DNA from: Sesamum alatum
Taxonomy: Eukaryota > Streptophyta > Magnoliopsida > Lamiales > Pedaliaceae
DNA: 64,000 nucleotides
Assembly: GCA_034509735.1 (NCBI GenBank)
Contig: JACGWO010000005.1
Location: 28,860,479 to 28,924,478, forward strand
Direction of reading: 5' to 3'
Shown here: positions 57,301-64,000 of the stretch, in pieces
Numbering within the stretch: the stretch's first letter is position 1
Layout of the letters: every line of letters begins with the position of its first letter
The notes under the pieces: model-generated
Database searches by the model: none
Seen by the model: the letters and a program-made list of their open reading frames with translations, nothing else
Told to the model about the DNA's origin: nothing
Made by a program: the position numbers and the translations under genes

Positions 57301-59535
57301 AGTGAATGTAGATACTATGAAATCTCTTCCTCCTCTCCGAAGAGGGGAAATATGGGTTAGAGGGCCGCTCGTGATGAAAGGTAAAAAGTTAGGTTAGAGA
57401 TTATTTTCGATAGATTTTGAATGTACATAGAAAATATGGAAAAAAAAAAGGTAATTGTATGACACAAGATTTACGTGGTTTAGAGCCAGTTTGATGGAGA
57501 GTTTTCATTTCCCGTCAACTTTTTCTAGGCTATTTCAACAACCAGAAGGCGACAATGGAAACTATAGACGAGCAAGGGTGGCTGCATACCGGAGACATCG
57601 GCTATTTTGACAACGAGGGGCGACTCTACATTGTGGACCGCATCAAAGAGCTTATCAAATGTAAAGGCTTTCAGGTACATATGATATGTACTACGACGGT
57701 TTAAAGGCATTTTTGGTCCTATAACTATACTCTATTTTTATTTTAGTCCTTTATCTTTTTAGAATTTCAAAAAGGTCCTGTAGCTTTTTAATTGTCACGA
57801 TTTTGGTCCTCATTTCGCCGGAATTTCTCCAAAATTGCCGAAAATGTCTGACGTGGCGGCCCAAATTTTATACATTTCCGGGGACGTTAAAGAAATTCCC
57901 GTGAAAAGAGAACCAAAATCATGTCAATTATAAATTCATAGGACTTTTTTACAACCCTAACAAGATAAAGGACTAAAATGAGAATGGATATAATTACAGG
58001 ACAAAAAATGACTTTAATCCTCCTATGATATTATTTAGTGCATTGGCTTCATTTCTTGTGAGAGAAACAACTGATTCATTTTTTATGTCTTAATTGGGCT
58101 GGTTTAGGTTGCACCAACAGAACTTGAAGAGCTGCTTCTCACTCATCCTGAGATAAAAGATGCTGCAGTTATAGGGTATGTATTATTGAAAGAAGTTCGT
58201 TTCTTAAGGTTTCAAGTTTTAATGTATTTTTTTATTTTATTTAGCATAAATAATTTGTCCCAAATATTTTTATTGTAGATTCCCTGATGTTGATGCTTGT
58301 GAAGTCCCAATTGCTTTTGTTGTTCGATCATCGTACAGTTCATTAACTGAAGCAGAGATCATAGACTTTATTACAAAGCAGGTAACGCAACTCATCGAAC
58401 TTATTAAGTCGCCTCAATAGTTGGACCTACATTTTGTTGATTTATCATAATATATAATTTTCGATACTTTCACACTCGATTCATTTTAACTATATCTATA
58501 TTATTAATTAAGTGGGAGGACTATCAAATAACTAAAATTTGTTATCAGCATGTGTGTTGATTAAAATACCCGTAGTATACTTTGTTTTTCCACCATTTCT
58601 TTTGTTAATTCTTATCAATAATCCTTTATTCATCCATATTTAAGGTTAATTCATTTGACCACTTTTCATTAATTAGTTATTCACTTTTTTTTAAAAAAAA
58701 ATTAATTAAATAAATATAACAAAATTTTAAAGCATTCACAGGCCTCGTGTGTTGTTCAATTACTAGTATATCCTTAAGGAGCAGTCCCTTGGAATAACTA
58801 TTTTAGTTGGTAAAATATATGTGGACGAAAATACCCTCAAATATTTTTATTTCGTCTGCAAAATAACTATGCTTCAAACCAGTCGGCTTTATCTTTAACT
58901 TTTTATTTATATATGCACATTTAAAGTATTGATCATGAGTTATCCATAATATTTTCTCTCTCTTTTATTTAATTAAATAAATATAATAAATAAAAATTCA
59001 TAGTATGTATACTCATAAAACATGCTTCAATTGCTAGTGTAAAAATATTTTGGCTAAATTGCATTTTATGCCCCGTATATTAGGATGTGGCAAAATAAGG
59101 ACCATATGTAAAGGGGTGGCAAATAGTACTCCCGAATTTAATTTTTTTTTGGCAATTACAGGATTCCGACCACTGAATTTTTAAAAAATGGCCAAAAATT
59201 GATGACGTGGTCGGAGTCCTGTAATTGCCAAAATAATATTATATTCGGGGGTACTATTTGCCACCTCTTTACATATGGTCCTTATTTTGCCACCCGCTAA
59301 TATATGGGGCAAAAAATGCAATTTAGCCAAAATATTTTCTCCGAGACTGTGAATCTTATATTAATTCTTCTTTTTCTTTTTATGGTTTGATTGTGTGATA
59401 TGATTATAGGTTGCACCATACAAGAGATTGAGAAAGGTGATTTTCAGTGAGGAGATCCCAAAGTCAGCTGCTGGAAAGATTTTGAGAAGAGAGCTAAGAC
59501 ACAGATTTTTGTCCACTCTAAATCATGATATATAA
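54396..59535 (+). CDS. 4CLL7: 4-coumarate--CoA ligase-like 7 type acyl-CoA synthetase, six exons, start and PTS1 altered
   Basis: Exons: 54396-55394, 57191-57380, 57529-57674, 58108-58175, 58279-58381 and 59410-59535. All have GT-AG borders and consistent phases, giving about 543 residues with no internal stop, close to the usual length. Motifs: [10 protein letters not shown] near residue 191 (ATP/AMP box), GYGMTETGG at 334, GEIWVRG near 385, [10 protein letters not shown] near 417, and the adenylation lysine in [11 protein letters not shown] near 525. The sequence fits the Arabidopsis At4g05160 group, peroxisomal enzymes that make CoA thioesters of fatty acids and jasmonate precursors; the substrate is inferred. 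Two oddities stand out. The frame up to the upstream TAG (54378) has no ATG before the conserved YGEDGIHRS block; position 54396 is a TTG and the next Met is at about 54519. The end reads STLNHDI instead of SKL. Introns 1, 3 and 5 hold repeats. It may be a decaying, retargeted or alternatively started copy. Confidence 0.88.
55513..55800. mobile_element. TGGTCC-type MITE in intron 1
   Basis: The palindromic pair GGAAAACTGTAATTTCCATCC and TGAAAATTGCATTTTTTCCC, with inner GTACGAATTAATTTTCAC matched by its inverse. Related to 56319-56570. Confidence 0.65.
55870..56310. repeat. Diverged tandem repeat in intron 1 (about 3 units)
   Basis: Segments with AAATATATTTTCAAAC, then a G/C-rich CATGCCC(T/C)... 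core, AACAAATAGACT and TATTATTTTTAC recur near 55890, 56065 and 56235 at roughly 170-bp spacing. Confidence 0.65.
56319..56570. mobile_element. TGGTCC-type MITE in intron 1, second copy
   Basis: GAAAACAATGCAATTTACATC pairs with GATGAAAGTTGCAGTTTTCCC. The interior shares CTGTACGATTGATTTTCGTAA with the neighbouring copy. Confidence 0.65.
56592..57155. mobile_element. CACTA-like family D element with nested family C element, intron 1
   Basis: CACTACAAAAAATAGC starts family D. CACTACAAGAAAATTATTC...TTTTCTTGTAGTG (about 56732-56989) is a family C insertion flanked by TAC on both sides. Family D then continues to about 57155, 35 bp before exon 2. Confidence 0.7.
57703..58021. mobile_element. TGGTCC-type MITE in intron 3
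   Basis: TTAAAGGCATTTTTGGTCC pairs with GGACAAAAAATGACTTTAA; arms of about 100 bp. Confidence 0.7.
59052..59328. mobile_element. Mutator-type MITE in intron 5
   Basis: GGCTAAATTGCATTTTATGCC pairs with GGCAAAAAATGCAATTTAGCC. The perfect 10-bp duplication AAAATATTTT flanks it. The sister copy's intron has no such insertion near 385-400. Confidence 0.88.
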
Positions 59536-60035
59536 TCACTTCTGGTTAATGTGTGTTTGCATATTTTCTTTTGATTTCTATGATATGGTAATAAATTCGA
59601 ACATTTAACGTAGTGTACTTATGATTAAACAAAATCCAGAATATTTAAGAAGAAAAAGGGAGTGTTTTTATCAGCAATACCAGCAAAAATTGCATTTTTC
59701 TTCCGATAATTTATGCTTGATATATTTTTAATCACATTGCTTACATAAAATTAAGGAACTAGACATATAACTTGCATAAAGAATCATTTTTAATTCTCCT
59801 ACTAATTTCCGTTGGAAAAAAATATGTGATCAGTTGACTTGCGCGCTATTTTTCTGTCAATTTTTTTAACAGAAGTTGGTAGGATAATTGAAACTAAAGT
59901 TATAGAATTTTCGAGAGTCACGTACTAAGTAACGAGACTAAAATTATACAGAGCCTAAGTTATGTGGTAAAAAATGCAATTTTTCTGCAATTCGCTAAAT
60001 ATATTAAAACTATTAAGAGGAGATTGATTTATCTG
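59536..60035. other. 3' flank of the right 4CL-like gene
   Basis: Up to about 59685 it matches 849-1560 (minus the MITE there). Beyond that lies a short palindromic TGGTCC-like stretch (about 59690-59985). No gene. Confidence 0.6.
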
Positions 60036-61228
60036 GCACGACTTAAATGATTTTTTGTCCTGTAAGTATTGGTTTTTGGTGTTTTTGTCCTTTGTGCTTT
60101 TAGGGTTAAGAATTGGTCCTGTATCTTTTTGTGATTTTGCGATTTTGGTCCTCCGACACCAGAAATTGCAAAATCTCACTGAAAAATAACCTGTTCTCCT
60201 CACATGTCAATTTTAAACGGGGGTTTTTCATGTAATTATCCCATTTTTTGCCTACACGGACCAAAAAAAAAAAGAAAAGGTTGACGTGTTGCTGACTAAG
60301 AAAAGGAGAAAAAAAAATCATATATGAGTCCCAACCACCACTGACCGCGGGCAGTCCTTCACTGCCATCGTTGCCGCATCGCCACCGCCGCGTATCTGCA
60401 TTCGACTCGCCAGACAATGGGGAGTCGATTGGTGGTGGCCTCCGGCGGTGGGTCGGCCGGACGGCGGGAATTATTTTCATGAAGCTCGTTAATCGACGGG
60501 AAAGAGAAAATGAGAGATTTGGCCGGAGAGGTGACAATAGAAGTTGTGCATAGGTGCGTTCGACTCGCGAGACGATGGCGAGTCAATTGGTGGTGGTCTC
60601 CAGTGATGGTCGGCCGGATGGCGGGAAATCGACGAGGAAGAGAAACGATGATTGGGATTTGGGCTTGAAGTGTATGTTGATGAAAATGTGATTCAATCAG
60701 ATGGAAATGTTTGCCAGGAGATGGGGGTTGGACTGTGCAGACGGTGGCCGCCAGCCAGTGATTCGTTCGGATGTCGCCTGAACGCGTCGGAGGTCTGATC
60801 AACCAACATGCAATGCTGCTCGGTAGATCAATGACGAAGGCGAATACGGTGGGTGTGGTCAGAGATGCGTCGAAAAGTTTTTCCAGCATCCGACCCATGG
60901 CAGCGCGTGTCGGTAATAGTGGAGCACTATCGATGGTGAGTGGTGGTTGGGGCTCATATGTGGTGATAGTTGGGGCTCATATTTAATGCCACGTCAATAG
61001 TTTCGTCCATGTAGGCAAAAAATGGGCCAATCACATAAAAAGTCTCAATTTAAAAGAGGCATGTGAGGAGCACATGTTATTTTTCGGTGAGAATTTCCAA
61101 TTTTCGATGCCGAAGGACCAAAATTGCAAGAACACAAAAAGATATAGCACCAGTTCTGAACCCTAAAAACATAAAGAATAAAAATGCCAAAAGTCAATAG
61201 TTATAGCACCAAAGGATCATTTAAGCCT
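60036..61228. mobile_element. Long-TIR Mutator-like element with GC-rich interior (Pack-MULE-like)
   Basis: The outer about 190 bp at each side are inverted repeats (ACTTAAATGATTTTTTGTCC against GGATCATTTAAGCC; shared TTTTAGGGTT and ATCTTTTTGTG). The interior 60330-60980 is GC-rich and non-repetitive in character, with a partly repeated segment (CGACTCGC...GGCCGGACGGCGGG at 60401-60477 and again at 60558-60635). Open frames run on both strands. None has a domain I recognise, so a captured host fragment is possible but unproven. Confidence 0.7.
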
Positions 61229-61414
61229 ATTTAGCACATAAACATTTTCGTTAGGTCGTGTTTGATTGGGTTGTTTAGGCACTTGATTTAATTTTTTGGT
61301 ATAGTTTTCAAGGACAATGATGGTTCCTTTATCTCACCTCAAAAAATTGTCTACAAAATAAAATATCAATCAATTATTTTTTGAAAAAATTTTCAATTTT
61401 TGATCATGTAACTG
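61229..61414. other. Short intergenic spacer, no gene
   Basis: AT-rich DNA between the Mutator-like element and the second PIF-like terminus. Confidence 0.5.
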
Positions 61415-62461
61415 TAAGGCTGTGTTTACCAGATTGGATAGAATAAAAGGGATTCAGGATTAATTTGAGATTAAACCCTGCATTAGTGGTGTTTGATAAA
61501 ACAGTCAGGCATTTACTTAATACAAGATCATTATGGTAATTAATTTTTATCATATTTACTAGGAGTTGATGTGCATTGGGACTGTAAAACGAAATAACTT
61601 CTCTGGCTTCGGTTAGGACATAGTTGAAACACCAGCAAACCCTATGAATTAATTAAAATATTTCTAATCTTCTCCCATATGCCACATGACATAAAGCCTG
61701 AAACCCTCATCTTCGCCAGATCTCTCATTGTTTGGCTCTGATAAAACCTTGTAGGGCAAACAAGTTACATTCACATCGACGACGAAAGACAACCCATTTT
61801 TTCCATTCTATAATTTTTCTCATCGGAAAAGCGTTGTTCTAGCACCACCACATTGCGCCTTGTGGTATTTCAGGAGTGCCCCTCAAAAACAATCCTACGC
61901 ACCCCTTGACTCAGGTATTTTTCTCATTTTTTCGTGAATCCGTTATGAGACTACGCTAGAAATAGGGTGTGAATTATATGGCCTTTTTTTCGTTCCCCAC
62001 TGTTCGATGCGTTGTATTCGTTCGTAAGCATGTATGGCTTATGTACCCAATATTCTATTCAGTACGCTTCTCTAAATGGCCTCATCTAATTGAAAATTTA
62101 GATGATGTGTTGCCCACCTTATGGGTTTTTAAAAAATTCAACAAAGTTTTCCATACATTGTCGCCTTTCGGTGTTTTACGTATTAGAAGGTGCTAATTGA
62201 CCACAAATGTTATTGTACACTCTATATTGATTTGGTTAACATGAATGACATTTGACCCCCCTCTATTGTGATATTTCAAACTTGCAAGGCTAATTCCAAT
62301 TTACAGTCCCTTCTTACTTAGAGGCAAACATCATAATGCCTTGGAATATAGCATTCAACTGTTGTGTATTTAGTATAACTCGTGTCAAACGGACTAAAAT
62401 GTGTATGATTTATATATGTATATGTAATTCCTATCTATTTCCTAATGCGGAGTATAGGTTA

Positions 62462-62855
62462 ATGGATAATGGGCATTTGGGCGACAGTTCTAGTAGTAGG
62501 AGAACTTCCGGTGGCGGATCCTCCGATCGGCAATAATGGTCCTCTACGTCTAGTGATAGCATATGCATTTGCACATGTGGTAAAGAGGTCGTACTACGTA
62601 CCCTTGGAGTAGTCTAAATTTAGGGAGACGCTTTCGTAGATGCCCTAGTTTTGAGGTGAGTTGTGTTTTACTAATTAGCATAATATTGTTGTTGTGCTTC
62701 CTATGACAAACTCTTTCGATCCATTCATGCAATTCATCATTGAACAGGACCGATATTGTGGAATGTTCCAATGGATAGACACTCTCATGTGTCGTAGGTC
62801 CAAGGAAGTCATTCCTGGCCTGTGCAACCGACTATCACAATACGAGGCGCGGTGA
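62462..62855 (+). pseudogene. GRF zinc-finger pseudogene of the second PIF-like element
   Basis: Exon 1 (62462-62655) starts MDNGHLGDSSSSRRTSGG, has an in-frame TAA after about 24 codons, then CTCGKEVVLRT. A small frame change follows, then WSSLNLGRRFRRCPSFE up to a GTGAGT donor. Exon 2 (62748-62855) follows a CAG acceptor and encodes YCGMFQWIDTLMCRRSKEVIP before a stop. Exon structure, intron position inside the finger, and the WID..MCRRS block match the intact gene at 39676-40226. The C-terminal membrane segment is not recovered in frame. Disabled by one stop and one frameshift. Confidence 0.8.
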
Positions 62856-64000
62856 AATGCTCCAAGGATCTTGCTGAGAAAGAACAGGCACGCAACTGAT
62901 GGTCAAACCGCTTATTCCTCCTAGCATTGTTTTGTTAAGCTGTCTCACTTACCGTCGCAATACAGTTTCTACTTGTAAAGTAGGTCCTGTGTACTCTTCC
63001 TTCATGTCCATGTGCATATATCTCGCTAGTTTTGTCTGTGTGGTAAGGATACATTTTGAATTTTGACTCGTTATCTTAGGCACAAGCAATAGTTGCTACA
63101 TCAGATTTGTGTGCATGTGCTGTCTTTCGGTTTTGTGCACTGCACCAGACAAGTTGTTTGTATCCCAATGGGTGTGCAAAATATTAGCCTGTTTTGATTA
63201 TAACTCATTAGCTATACTGGTGCAACATGATCCTCTCTTTGTTACCTTATCTCAGCAATATTACTCGGTTGCATGGCTACGTGTCTGTCCGTCATAGAAC
63301 TCCTCGTTACTGGAGTTATTTTGTTTTAGATATTGCTACTTCATAGAGGTATGCAAACACAAACTTCATGTCCATATATTCCTACCAAATATTGGTGGAG
63401 CTTTGGCCATGGCCCAAAATCGATCGCCAATATATCCAAGTGTTGTAAATACGCTTGAGTCTACCAACCATCTAACTTATGTGCTTGTGGTTAGTTGCAA
63501 TCGTGTCATCCCTCGAGTCTGAATGGTGCATGCAACTTGTTCATGTGGATTATATAAAATACATGGTTATAGGATAATGCGCTTGCAGTGGTGTATGTAA
63601 TTTTAGTTCATTATAATTGAAAATACATGACTATATGATAATGCTAATCTCTATACGAAGAATTTGAAAAAGAAGAAGCTTCAATGCGATGCATGATTGT
63701 TCACATAATGAATTGACCTTGGCTGCCAATTTGTTCTTGAGAAAACATGTATTTTTTTTTTTTATTTATCTTAATACACCTTTTCGTTGATCACTGCATT
63801 TATTATTTCAAAGACTACTTGCAGTGGCGTAATTACATATCTAATTGCCTTTCAGGCATTAAAAAGACACCACATATTCAAAAAGGTAGGTGTGAGTATT
63901 TCAATCCACTAATTAACAACATCAACTACCCCTGGTGTTCTTAATTAACAAGTTGGATGTGTGTTGAGAAAATACTAAGATTCGCAAATCGGTTGCGTTA
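62856..64000. other. Interior of the second PIF-like element, no gene recognised
   Basis: Short open frames only. A partial duplication (AAAATACATGGTTATAGGAT near 63558 and AAAATACATGACTATATGAT near 63621) is visible. Confidence 0.45.

Larger units (their letters stand above)
61418..64000. mobile_element. Second PIF/Harbinger-like element, left part (runs off the window)
   Basis: TAA followed by GGCTGTGTTTACC resembles the terminus of the element at 34301 (TAA then GGCCTTGTTTAC). About 1.04 kb inside lies a GRF zinc-finger pseudogene pointing inward, mirroring the intact gene about 1.11 kb inside the right end of the first element. No matching right terminus occurs before 64000. No transposase or Myb/SANT segment is recognised in the visible part. 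Confidence 0.6.

Noticed and set aside
60359..60898. A 179-residue host protein on the minus strand
   Set aside because: It sits wholly within a long-TIR element, lacks any recognised domain, and overlaps open frames on both strands.

Overview
The window reads as an AT-rich, transposon-dense stretch of a flowering-plant nuclear genome, probably a eudicot. The evidence is spliced genes with GT-AG introns, Ty1/copia and Ty3/gypsy elements with plant-type primer-binding sites, and many MITEs. I cannot name the species. No bacterial-type genes, CRISPR arrays or rRNA are present.

Host genes are few. A six-exon acyl-CoA synthetase gene of the 4CL-like 7 type (Arabidopsis At4g05160 group) lies at about 54396-59535. 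The last exon of a tandem sister copy is at 735-848, with its final intron before it and matching 3' flank after it. The two copies are now about 58 kb apart, and nearly everything between them is mobile DNA. The left copy ends in Ser-Lys-Leu, a peroxisomal PTS1. The right copy lost two bases there and reads through to another tail. It also has no in-frame ATG at the expected start, and a four-element transposon stack ends about 110 bp upstream. A lone exon with a TATA box and targeting-peptide-like composition is at 48230-48361.

Layout: 1-1665 end of the sister gene and a MITE. 1666-7654 a copia element (minus). 7760-8575 a chromovirus remnant (plus). 8576-15406 a pol-less Athila-like element (minus). 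15500-20500 MITEs, GC-rich islands and a long-TIR Mutator-like element. 20524-30490 a 10-kb Tat-type gypsy element with perfect TSD and an antisense extra ORF. 30500-34233 MITEs. 34301-41335 a 7-kb PIF/Harbinger element. 41609-45840 a tandem duplication whose second copy took two Mutator-like insertions. 45900-51900 MITEs, a solo LTR and a TRIM. 51904-54286 the nested stack. 54396-59535 the acyl-CoA synthetase gene with repeat-filled introns. 60036-61228 a GC-rich long-TIR element. 61418-64000 the left part of a second PIF/Harbinger-like element.

The most interesting system is the pair of PIF/Harbinger elements. The first holds the N-terminal part of a HARBI1-like transposase, two different spliced Myb/SANT-like genes and an intact two-exon GRF zinc-finger gene with a C-terminal membrane segment. 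The second begins with a closely similar terminal sequence and has a decayed GRF gene at the same distance and orientation from its terminus. A GRF protein may therefore be a recurrent accessory component of this transposon lineage.
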